From an uncultured Acetatifactor sp. (GTDB lineage: Bacteria > Bacillota > Clostridia > Lachnospirales > Lachnospiraceae): a DNA stretch of 64,000 nucleotides. The stretch lies in assembly GCA_910585805.1 (NCBI GenBank), contig CAJUFB010000010.1, forward strand, positions 29,539 to 93,538, given 5' to 3'. The notes under the pieces are model-generated. The model saw only the letters and a program-made list of their open reading frames with translations, was not told where the DNA came from and made no database searches. The translations under genes and the position numbers were made by a program. Of the stretch, positions 33,710 through 41,395 are shown piece by piece (the first letter of the stretch is position 1; every line of letters begins with the position of its first letter).

Positions 33710-35632
33710 CTACCTTTCTGAATCCAGCCCCTCCACTTCCTTCAGCCACAACGCCACGCTTGCATCGGAAGGCATCCGCAAATCACCTCTCGGCGACAGC
33801 GCCACTGTTCCCACCTTGGGGCCGTCCGGCAGGCAGGAGCGCTTGAACTGCTGCGCAAAAAATCTCTTATAAAAATTCTTCAGCCATCTTAAAATCGTCC
33901 CGTCATCATACAATCCCGCAAAAGCCAGCTTCGCCGCCCTGTACACCTTTGCGGGCGGATAACCGCAGCGCAGCATATAATACAGGAAAAAGTCATGCAG
34001 CTCGTAAGGCCCCACCAGATCCTCCGTCTTCTGGGAGATCACACCGTCCACCGGCGGAAGCAGCTCCGGGCTCACGGGCGTATCCAGCACATCCCCAAGC
34101 ACTTCCGCAAGCTCCCTGTCCTCACAGGTATCCGCATAATATTTTACCAGATGCCGCACCAGCGTCTTCGGCACTCCGGCGTTGACACCGTACATGGACA
34201 TGTGATCTCCATTATAGGTAGCCCAGCCTAACGCAAGTTCCGACATATCTCCCGTCCCGATCACAAGCGCGTTAAAGCGATTTGCCAGATCCATCAGCAC
34301 CTGGGTGCGCTCTCTTGCCTGCCCGTTTTCATAGGTTACATCATGGTCGGAAATATCCTGCCCGATATCGCGGAAATGAACCTCCACCGCATTCCGGATA
34401 TCCACTTCCTCCAACGTAACCCCCAGAATACGCGACAGTCTGCAGGCATTGTCATAAGTCCTGTCCGTGGTTCCGAAACAGGGCATGGTCACAGCCACTA
34501 TTCCCTCTCTGTCAAGTCCCAGCAGATCAAAGGTCCGGACTGTCGCCAACAGCGCAAGCGTGGAATCCAGCCCCCCGGACACACCGACCACGGCTTTGGA
34601 AAGTCCTGTGTGCTCATATCTCTTTTTCAGCCCATAGGACTGGATGGACAAAATCTCCTCACAGCGGCGGCTGCGCTGGATCTCATCCCCCGGCACAAAA
34701 GGCTGCGGAGCAAATTTCCTGTCCAGAACCGTCTCTTCCGTTTTCAGGCGAAAAGAAACTTTGACATACTCCGCCTGCGGTTCCTTTCCGAAAGTGCCCA
34801 TGCGCCTTCTGTCGGAAAGGATCCTCTCCACATCGATATCGCTGTAAATCGTCTCACAGCTGAATTTCTTTACCTGGGCCAGCAGAATGCCGTTTTCAGC
34901 GATCAGGTTATGCCCGCCGAACACCAGATCCTGAGTAGATTCCCCCTCTCCGGCCGATGTGTAGATGTAGCCGCAGATCAGCCGGGCGCTGGCGGATTTC
35001 ACCAGCAGCTCCCTGTACTCATCCTTTCCCACCGTCTCGTTGGATGCAGACAGGTTCGCCAGGATAGTCGCACCCTTCAAGGCGTGGTTCGTTCCCGGAG
35101 AGTCCGCTACCCACAGGTCTTCACAGACTTCACATCCTACCGTCAATCCATGTACGTCCTCACAGGAAAACAGAAGATTGGTGCCAAAGGGGATTGTCTT
35201 TCCATGAAATACGAAAAAAACCGGTTCCGTATTGCCCTCGGCAAAATGCCGTCCTTCATAGAATTCCGCATAAGAAGGAATATTGGCTTTGGGAACCATC
35301 CCCAGAATCTCGCCCCGGCAGAGCACCGCCGCCACATTGTACAGCCTGCCGTCCCGTTCCATCGGCAGCCCTACCATAACCAGCGCATCTTTATCCCTGG
35401 TGCGCTCCGCAATCTTCAGCAGCTGGCGGGATGCTTCCTCCAACAGCAGCGGCTGCAGAAATAAATCTCCGCAGGTATAACCGGTAATGCACAGTTCCGG
35501 AAATACGATGATCTTCGCGCCCTTTTCACAGGCTTCCTCCATCCTCGCACAAATCATTTCCGCATTATGGATCGGGTCTGCCACCTTGATTTTCGGTGTT
35601 ACAGCCGCGACTTTAATAAATCCCTGCTTCAT
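33710..35632 (-). CDS. nadE: Glutamine-dependent NAD+ synthetase
   Basis: Makes NAD+ from nicotinic acid adenine dinucleotide with glutamine as nitrogen source, 640 residues. N-terminal nitrilase-type glutaminase (FPELCITGYTCGD with catalytic Glu, VGCEVCEDLWV with catalytic Cys) and C-terminal ATP-pyrophosphatase domain (VVGVSGGLDSTLALLA, GTGDMSELALGW). ATG with GAGGG upstream. It is followed by the separate tyrS unit. Cytoplasmic. Confidence 0.95.
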   Translation of the reverse strand: MKQGFIKVAAVTPKIKVADPIHNAEMICARMEEACEKGAKIIVFPELCITGYTCGDLFLQPLLLEEASRQLLKIAERTRDKDALVMVGLPMERDGRLYNVAAVLCRGEILGMVPKANIPSYAEFYEGRHFAEGNTEPVFFVFHGKTIPFGTNLLFSCEDVHGLTVGCEVCEDLWVADSPGTNHALKGATILANLSASNETVGKDEYRELLVKSASARLICGYIYTSAGEGESTQDLVFGGHNLIAENGILLAQVKKFSCETIYSDIDVERILSDRRRMGTFGKEPQAEYVKVSFRLKTEETVLDRKFAPQPFVPGDEIQRSRRCEEILSIQSYGLKKRYEHTGLSKAVVGVSGGLDSTLALLATVRTFDLLGLDREGIVAVTMPCFGTTDRTYDNACRLSRILGVTLEEVDIRNAVEVHFRDIGQDISDHDVTYENGQARERTQVLMDLANRFNALVIGTGDMSELALGWATYNGDHMSMYGVNAGVPKTLVRHLVKYYADTCEDRELAEVLGDVLDTPVSPELLPPVDGVISQKTEDLVGPYELHDFFLYYMLRCGYPPAKVYRAAKLAFAGLYDDGTILRWLKNFYKRFFAQQFKRSCLPDGPKVGTVALSPRGDLRMPSDASVALWLKEVEGLDSER

Positions 35633-35732
35633 ATTGTCCCTCTTTCCTTTTTCCGCTGTTTCCGGAAGTTATTGTGAACTCCCGGAGGTTGGCTCGGGTA
35701 CGATTATTGGTCTCACCGCATCACCCGGAAGT

Positions 35733-36611
35733 TTACCTGCTCTTCCGATATATTTCCTTCAGCTCGTCCACACTGAACTTATAATGCTTTCCGCAGAACT
35801 GACAGTTTACCTCTATCTCCTGTCCGTCCTCTATCATGTCCCTGATCTCCTTTTTCCCAAGGCTGATCAGAACCTTCTCGATTCTCGGTCTGTCACAATT
35901 ACATAAAAAAGCCGCAGGTCTGGTCTCCAGAATCTCACAATCCATTCCTTCTAAGAGCAATTCCAGCATTTGCTCCGGCGTATTTCCGGCGTCCAGCATG
36001 GCTGTCACGGACGTGACCCTGCTCAGATTCTGTTCCAACCTGTCAATAACGGCATCCTCCGCAAAGGGCATCAGCTGGATGATAAATCCTCCTGCCTGTC
36101 TCACCGTATTGTCCCTCTCCATGAGAACGCCCAGTCCCACGGAAGAAGGCACCTGCTCGGAAGTAGCAAAATAAAAGGTCAGATCCTCCGCAATCTCGCC
36201 TGTCTGTAACAGAGTCTGCCCCACATAAGGCTCTTTTAACCCCATATCCCGAATAACCCTCAGATTTCCCGATCCCACTGCCCCTGCCACATCCAGCTTA
36301 CCTTTCGCATTCGCAGGCAATATCACATCCGGGACATTTGCATATCCTTTTACATTTCCTTTTGCATCCGCTGTCACCATCAGCCCCTGCACGGGACCGT
36401 CTCCCCTGATCTGAAGCGTCAGCAGATCCTCTTCACCCTTCAGCATACTTCCCATCATCGCCCCTGCGCTCAGAAGCCTTCCCAGGGCCGCCGTGACCAC
36501 CGGACTTGTATTATGCGCCTGTCTTGCTGTTTCCACCACGCCTCTCGTAGTACAGACAAACGCCCGGATCTGGGCGTCTGCCGCAGTGGCGCGTACGATA
36601 TAGTCAGCCAT
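35733..36611 (-). CDS. hslO: Redox-regulated chaperone Hsp33
   Basis: Holdase activated by oxidative unfolding, 292 residues. The C-terminal zinc-thiol switch is complete: CNC (about 239-241) and CQFC (about 272-275). N-terminal domain carries GRLLSAGAMMGSMLKG and VVTAALG. ATG with GAGGGA upstream. Followed after 100 bp by nadE in the same direction. Confidence 0.95.
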   Translation of the reverse strand: MADYIVRATAADAQIRAFVCTTRGVVETARQAHNTSPVVTAALGRLLSAGAMMGSMLKGEEDLLTLQIRGDGPVQGLMVTADAKGNVKGYANVPDVILPANAKGKLDVAGAVGSGNLRVIRDMGLKEPYVGQTLLQTGEIAEDLTFYFATSEQVPSSVGLGVLMERDNTVRQAGGFIIQLMPFAEDAVIDRLEQNLSRVTSVTAMLDAGNTPEQMLELLLEGMDCEILETRPAAFLCNCDRPRIEKVLISLGKKEIRDMIEDGQEIEVNCQFCGKHYKFSVDELKEIYRKSR

Positions 36612-36718
36612 TTTTCCCTCTCTTTCCCGTATCCGCTTCTGACATGTATCCGGAATGCTCCGCTGCCTGTCATACTGTCAGCCTGCTTTTTCGAATGTAC
36701 GTTCTGTCATTATGTCCG

Positions 36719-37522
36719 TCAGAAGCTCCTGTCCTTCTCCTTTTCCTTCGCAATTACATAAACGCGCTGGCTCCTGTCCGTAACGGCTTCCCCGGTATCC
36801 GCATCCAGAACCTCCACCACAGACATGCCCGCACGGCCCACCAGCGCAAGCATCTGCTCCACAGTATACCCCCTCTGGAAATGGGTTTCCGTAAACCTCC
36901 GGAAAGTATCCCCCTCTGCCCGCACAAAGACTGTCAGATCATATTCATTGATCTCTTCCTCCGGGTCATAAAAATTTTCCCAGATAAAACTGCAGTCCTC
37001 ACGGTTCTCCGCAATGGTAGTCTCCCCGATGATATCCCGGTATTTATGATCCGTATTGAAATCAAATATGAAAATCCCCCCGGGAAACAGGTAATTGTTC
37101 ACCAGAGAAAAAACTTCCAGCAATTCGTCCTCATCCAGGATATAATTCAGGGAGTCGCAGACACTGAATATGGTTCCAACAGTACCGTACAGCTCCAGTT
37201 CCCGCATATCCTGCTGCAGATACAGGATTTCCGAACCGCTTTTTTCCTTCTTCTCCATGGCAATATTCAGCATGGATTCGGAGGCATCCACTCCTATCAT
37301 GTCGTAGCCCTTCAGATACATCAGTTCCGTCAGCGTCCCCGTGCCGCAGCCCAGGTCAACTACCAGGTTCCGCTCGGCATCCAACACTTCTTCCGCATCC
37401 CGCTCCGGCCTTGACACTCCGTATTTCCGGATCAACAGTTCCAGACGGTCTGCCCAAAGCGCATACGGTGTATTATCCATCAGCTCATCATAAACGCCTG
37501 CAAAATCCTGGTAAATCATCAT
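36719..37522 (-). CDS. Class I SAM-dependent methyltransferase
   Basis: 267-residue small-molecule-type methyltransferase. Begins with YQDFAGVYDELMDNTPYALW, motif I VDLGCGTGTLTELM, motif II IGVDASESML, then QQDMREL and a middle segment SVCDSLNYIL common in this uncharacterised Firmicutes family. ATGATG at 37522 after GGGAGG. Substrate unknown. It is followed by hslO in the same direction. Confidence 0.85.
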   Translation of the reverse strand: MMIYQDFAGVYDELMDNTPYALWADRLELLIRKYGVSRPERDAEEVLDAERNLVVDLGCGTGTLTELMYLKGYDMIGVDASESMLNIAMEKKEKSGSEILYLQQDMRELELYGTVGTIFSVCDSLNYILDEDELLEVFSLVNNYLFPGGIFIFDFNTDHKYRDIIGETTIAENREDCSFIWENFYDPEEEINEYDLTVFVRAEGDTFRRFTETHFQRGYTVEQMLALVGRAGMSVVEVLDADTGEAVTDRSQRVYVIAKEKEKDRSF

Positions 37523-37587
37523 CTCCGTAACCTCCCGCATTTCTGCCGCGCTTTCCGCTCCAAACCGCGGCATTCCTTCCCCTGCCT

Positions 37588-38064
37588 TCAGAACATCGCG
37601 CCCAGGGCCCCGAACACCCCCGCGCTGGCCAGCCCCATGATAATGCCCGCCAGAACCACGCCGAAGAGCACCGCAAACACGCTGGATTTAAAATCCATAT
37701 CCAGCAGGCTGGCCGCCAGCGTCCCCGTCCATGCCCCGGTTCCCGGCAGCGGGATTCCCACAAACAGCAAAAGCGCCACAAACAGCCCCCTGCCCGCCTT
37801 CTGCTTCAGCTTTTCCCCGCCTTTATGTCCTTTTTCCAGACAAAAAGTGAAGAATTTACCGATAACAGGTTTATCTGCCCCCCATTCCAGCACCTTTCTG
37901 GCAAACAGGAAAATAATGGGCACTGGAAGCATATTGCCGAGAATGCATACAACATAGCTGGGCACCACCGGCAGATTCATGCCAAGGGCAATGGGAACTG
38001 CCGCCCTCAGCTCAATCAGGGGTACCATGGACACAAAAAATACAAATAAATATTTCTTCAGCAT
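37588..38064 (-). CDS. Small multidrug export family membrane protein
   Basis: 158-residue integral membrane protein of the COG2426 (Sm_multidrug_ex) family. About four hydrophobic helices; family hallmark PLIELRAAVPIALGM near the N-terminus and PLPGTGAWTGTLAASLL in the middle, both likely re-entrant polar loops. ATG; 65 bp before the methyltransferase. The transport role is a family label without direct proof. Confidence 0.85.
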   Translation of the reverse strand: MLKKYLFVFFVSMVPLIELRAAVPIALGMNLPVVPSYVVCILGNMLPVPIIFLFARKVLEWGADKPVIGKFFTFCLEKGHKGGEKLKQKAGRGLFVALLLFVGIPLPGTGAWTGTLAASLLDMDFKSSVFAVLFGVVLAGIIMGLASAGVFGALGAMF

Positions 38065-38209
38065 AATAATCTCCGTTTCTTTTCTCTTCTACCTACTTAA
38101 TTACTCTGAAATCCGGCTGTCCCGGACTGCACGAATCAACTCTCTGACCTGCCAAAAAGCCGGATGGCGGTTCCGACCGCACGGTTTTCGTCGACAGAGT
38201 TCCTGCCCC

Positions 38210-39271
38210 TCACATTACTCCTGCCACATAATCCCTCAGAAACGCCAGCAGCGTATCCATCTGCTCATCCGTACCGATGGTAATGCGCAGATACTCCGAT
38301 ATCCTGGGTTTATCCCAATGGCGCACATAGATATCCGCCTCCCGGAGTGCCCGGAAAATCTCCTTCGCCGGAATGGCGGGATGCGTTGCAAAAATAAAAT
38401 TCGCTCTGGAATCCGGAAAAGAAAATCCCAGTTTTTTCAGTTCCCCTTTCACCCGCTCCCTGGTTGCGATAATCCTCCCCGTAATTTCCTTAAAATAAGC
38501 CTCGTCCCGCACAGCCTCCGCCCCCAGCAGCTGAGCCGGCAGATTCATGGTATAGGAATTGAAGGAAAATTTCACATCGTTCAGGTACCGGATCAGCTTT
38601 TCATTGCCGACGCAGAACCCGATCCGCATCCCCGCCATGGCGCGGGACTTGGAGAAGGTCTGCACCACCAGCAGATTATCGTATTTTTCCACAAGCCCCA
38701 GGGCGGACACGCCGCCGAAGTCTACATAGGCCTCATCCACTATGACCACCGAATCCCGGTTTGTCCGGATGATCTCCTCCACCGTCTCCAAACTCTCCAT
38801 CAGGCCTGTGGGCGCATTGGGATTGGGGAAAATGACACCTCCGTTGGGCTGTCTGTAGTCCTCCGGACGGATATGCCAGTTCTCGTCCAACGGGCATGTT
38901 TTATACGGAATTCTGTGTACTTCCGCCCACACATCATAAAAGGAATAAGTAACATCCGGAAACAAAACAGGCCTGTCACTGTTGAAAAATGTCATAAATG
39001 CCATGGACAGCACATCATCGGAGCCCACGCCCACAAATACCTGTTCCGGTTTTACATGATAATATTCCGCCAGTGCCTCCGCCAGAATCGCCGTATCAGG
39101 ATCCGGATACAGCCGCAGCGCACCGGGGTCCATCTGCGCCGCCGCCTTTCCTACCCCGGGCGCCGGCGGATAGGGGCACTCGTTTGTATTCAGCTTGATG
39201 ATATCCGGCTTACGCGGCTGCTCCCCCGCCACATAAGGCACTACTTTTCGTACATTCTCTTCCCAGCTCAC
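38210..39271 (-). CDS. hisC: Histidinol-phosphate aminotransferase
   Basis: PLP-dependent aminotransferase fold type I, 353 residues, acting in histidine synthesis and possibly on aromatic amino acids. IKLNTNECPYPPAPGVGKAA at the N-terminus, VDEAYVDFGG (Asp and Tyr contacts), Schiff-base Lys in TFSKSRAMAGMRIGF and the phosphate-binding Arg in the last helix. GTG start with AAAGGCGG upstream. No other his gene nearby, so it is an orphan copy. Confidence 0.92.
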   Translation of the reverse strand: MSWEENVRKVVPYVAGEQPRKPDIIKLNTNECPYPPAPGVGKAAAQMDPGALRLYPDPDTAILAEALAEYYHVKPEQVFVGVGSDDVLSMAFMTFFNSDRPVLFPDVTYSFYDVWAEVHRIPYKTCPLDENWHIRPEDYRQPNGGVIFPNPNAPTGLMESLETVEEIIRTNRDSVVIVDEAYVDFGGVSALGLVEKYDNLLVVQTFSKSRAMAGMRIGFCVGNEKLIRYLNDVKFSFNSYTMNLPAQLLGAEAVRDEAYFKEITGRIIATRERVKGELKKLGFSFPDSRANFIFATHPAIPAKEIFRALREADIYVRHWDKPRISEYLRITIGTDEQMDTLLAFLRDYVAGVM

Positions 39272-39390
39272 CGTATTTTACCGCCTTTCTTTCTGTTTCC
39301 GCATGTTATGCCCGGCCAGCCGAAACTGCCGGACAAGCCGCAGAAAAGCTTTCCCCTCAATGTTTCCCGCCGTTGTAAGCCTCCATGCCG

Positions 39391-40521
39391 TTACAGGCTT
39401 CTCCCACTTCCACAGGCTCCACCGCTCCCGCAGGCTTCTCCACTTTCGCAGGCTTCTCCGCTCCCGCAGGCTTCTCCACTTTCGCAGGCTTCTCCGCTCC
39501 CGCAGGCTCCGCCGCAGCGGATCTCCAGCTCCTCCCGGTAGATATCCGCCTGTTCCGGGCAGGAAAGCTTCTCGTAGCAGCGTATCAGCCCCTCCAGGCT
39601 CTCCCGTCCTCCCGCCCTGAGATTTAGAACCGGCTGCGTCTCATAGACTGCATTGTAATACCAGACAGCCGCCTCCTCCAGGTCTTCCAGAGCCTCGTAA
39701 AAATGCCCCATCTCGCAGCATATCTCCGAGCATGCCTCCTCTGCGATCACTTTTGAAGTATATTTGAAAAAAGAAACCACGTCCCCCGCCAGCCTGGCCG
39801 CCTTCGCCACCACGCAGCAGGCCTGGACCAGTTCCTCCCCGTCCCGGTCATTGTCCCGGGACGATGCGATAAAAATATCCGCCGCCCGGGCAAAATCTTC
39901 CTCATCCCCCGCCAGCAGCAATTCTCTGGCATAGAGACCATGAAGCCGTTTCGGAAGACGATATCCTTCCATGCAATGCCTTCGGAAATTCTCCAAATCC
40001 CGTTTGGCATGGCTCTCCTCCGGCATGTGCGTAATTATGACATCACTGTCATATATTACCGGCATCAGCCGTACAGTCTCGTGAATCGGATATTCCCAGA
40101 CGAAATTCCGCTGTCTTTTGAACAGCTTCGGACGGTATTCTTCATCAAAATTGTAGACTGTGCCAAACTGCAGCTGATTGGCATATTTCATCTGTACGAT
40201 CTCAATCTCCGGGAGCAGCGTTTCCTTCAGTATGCGAAACCGCTCTCTGTTCTCCTCCGATAATACCTCATCTGCGTCCGCAGAATATATATATTCCCTG
40301 GTGGCTCTGGAAAACACAAAATTCCTTGCTTCGCTGAAATCACCTGTCCATGTAAAATCGTATATCTGATCCGTGTACCGCTTTGCAATCTCCTTTGTGG
40401 CATCCGTGGAACCGGTGTCCGCTATGACAATTTCATCTGCCAGGCCCTGCAGGCTGTCCAGGCATCGCTTCAGTCTCTTCTCTTCATTTTTTACAATCAT
40501 GCACACAGAAATCGTAATCAT
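39391..40521 (-). CDS. Family 2 glycosyltransferase with Cys-rich repeat tail
   Basis: 376 residues. N-terminal GT-A domain of GT2 type: ISVCMIVKNEEKRLKRCLDS, IADTGSTDATKEIA and DADEVLS (the DxD-like metal site), followed by a helical TPR-like half seen in SunS-type and lipopolysaccharide-type transferases. The C-terminal 40 residues are a hexapeptide repeat G-(E)-A-C-(G/E)-S with Cys at every sixth position, encoded by 18-bp tandem repeats. ATG at 40521 with AGGGAAG upstream; the upstream extension to 40617 runs into repeat B. Acceptor unknown. Confidence 0.85.
   Translation of the reverse strand: MITISVCMIVKNEEKRLKRCLDSLQGLADEIVIADTGSTDATKEIAKRYTDQIYDFTWTGDFSEARNFVFSRATREYIYSADADEVLSEENRERFRILKETLLPEIEIVQMKYANQLQFGTVYNFDEEYRPKLFKRQRNFVWEYPIHETVRLMPVIYDSDVIITHMPEESHAKRDLENFRRHCMEGYRLPKRLHGLYARELLLAGDEEDFARAADIFIASSRDNDRDGEELVQACCVVAKAARLAGDVVSFFKYTSKVIAEEACSEICCEMGHFYEALEDLEEAAVWYYNAVYETQPVLNLRAGGRESLEGLIRCYEKLSCPEQADIYREELEIRCGGACGSGEACESGEACGSGEACESGEACGSGGACGSGRSL
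39397..39516 (-). repeat. 18/36-bp tandem repeat at the 3' end of the glycosyltransferase gene
   Basis: Six to seven units of 18 bp on the theme CGCAGGCTTCTCCGCTCC and CGCAGGCTTCTCCACTTT alternating, so the larger period is 36 bp. In frame, giving GEACGS and GEACES. Confidence 0.95.
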
Positions 40522-40600
40522 CGTCTTCCCTGCCCTGCTGCCGGGTTTATTTCTCCCTGTGGCAGCATAAATCCCTTCCTTTTTCACCACACCAATAAGA

Positions 40601-40806
40601 TATACCCACAAACGCAAATAATTGCCGTCTGCAGAGTATAAGGAAGTGTCTACAAATAACTGATACGGGTTTAAAGCTGTTTCCCTTGTATTTCCGGGCT
40701 TTTCTTTAAAGAAATTGTATCAGTTATTTTCCGACAATTCCTAACGAGTGAACGCATCGCGGCAATCCAGATCTGAAAGCGGCAATCAAATGCGTTCACG
40801 AGTATA
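40601..40806 (+). repeat. Repeat B copy 1, split by element C
   Basis: Left half TATACCCACAAACGCAAATA to GAGTATA (40601-40640), right half ACGAGTGAACGCATCGCGGC to GAGTATA (40744-40806). Joined, they equal the intact 103-bp copy at 50496-50598. Confidence 0.9.
40641..40741 (+). mobile_element. Element C copy 1, complete MITE with TA duplication
   Basis: 101 bp with inverted ends (AGGAAGTGTC...AATAACTGATAC and GTATCAGTTATTTT...GACAATTCC) inserted in repeat B. The flanks are TA on both sides, and removing the element plus one TA restores the intact B sequence exactly. TA target duplication is typical of IS630/Tc1-mariner-type transposition. Confidence 0.85.
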
Positions 40807-40867
40807 ATACCAAAAAGAAGGCCGGGGTACAACCATTATTCTCCAAAAATTTGTTTTTGTCGGTTGT

Positions 40868-40896
40868 GATCTGGCGGCAAATATGATATAATAGTT
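40868..40896 (+). promoter_or_regulatory. Promoter of the 36-residue peptide gene
   Basis: TTGTGA, 17-bp spacer, TATAAT, followed by a leader of about 105 nt. Confidence 0.7.
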
Positions 40897-40990
40897 TCGT
40901 TCAGGGCAGAAAGCTGCTTCCAGACAGGGTGAAAAGCCGGCTGTTAAAAGCTGTTCCTGTCCCGACTGTTCTGTCTTATTATGACCTTAC
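40897..40990 (+). ncRNA. Structured leader RNA candidate
   Basis: GC-rich 5' leader with possible pairings GCAGAA with TTCTGT (outer), GCAG with CTGC (local hairpin), and ACAGG with CCTGT (inner), ending before the AGGAGG of the small gene. It does not match riboswitch classes I recognise. Pairing was judged by eye. Confidence 0.35.
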
Positions 40991-41005
40991 AGGAGGATTT
41001 CGATT

Positions 41006-41116
41006 ATGTTTATTTTGTTAGGCGGCGGATTATTGATCATAATCTTTGCAGTAATCATCTCGGTGATATCCAGCGTAGTATCTGCTGTTGCGGCAGATTC
41101 CGATGTGGAGTCCTGA
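41006..41116 (+). CDS. 36-residue single-pass membrane peptide
   Basis: Short gene: MFILLGGGLLIIIFAVII... with one hydrophobic helix (residues 2-29) and an acidic tail ADSDVES. It has a near-consensus promoter, AGGAGG with optimal spacing before the ATG, and a terminator 120 bp downstream, so it stands as its own transcription unit. No family recognised. It could be a small regulatory membrane protein or a toxin-like peptide; neither is shown. Confidence 0.6.
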   Translation: MFILLGGGLLIIIFAVIISVISSVVSAVAADSDVES

Positions 41117-41237
41117 AAAGGGCTATTGCCGAAAATTTCTATTGATGTAAAATCCGGACAGAATGAATTTTCCGCAGCAGTATCCCGTATGTTGCTCTGG
41201 ATGAAATCGGCCTGTGACGGATGAACGACAAAATGCG

Positions 41238-41275
41238 AAAGCCCCGAATGCACTATGCGGTTCGGAGCTTTTTTA
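41238..41275 (+). terminator. Terminator after the small membrane peptide
   Basis: AAAGCCCCGAA, loop, TTCGGAGCTTTTTT: paired stem followed by six T. Confidence 0.75.
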
Positions 41276-41280
41276 TATGC

Positions 41281-41337
41281 AATCCAATGGCTTGTCTGCA
41301 TGCAGGCTATTGCAATGCAGACGAGCCATTGGATCAG
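41281..41337. repeat. Long inverted repeat between small peptide gene and fucose isomerase-like gene
   Basis: ATCCAATGGCTTGTCTGCAT and its near-perfect complement ATGCAGACGAGCCATTGGAT around a short loop: a 20-bp stem with one mismatch. No T run on either side, so not a standard terminator; may be a transcript-end stabiliser or a short mobile palindrome. Confidence 0.75.
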
Positions 41338-41395
41338 AAACCACAGGCGGAAGTTTTTACGCCTTTCCAGGGCATTGTATCCGCAAAACTTCGGA

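Noticed and set aside
39397..39516. Possible CRISPR or minisatellite outside genes
   Set aside because: The 18-bp units are in frame with the glycosyltransferase and end at its stop codon; coding tandem repeat.
37979..39541. 520-codon plus-strand frame
   Set aside because: Antisense to hisC and the glycosyltransferase; no recognisable domain or RBS.
40897..40990. FMN or cobalamin riboswitch upstream of the small peptide
   Set aside because: A CAGGGTGAAA-like string is present, but the other conserved elements of either class are not.
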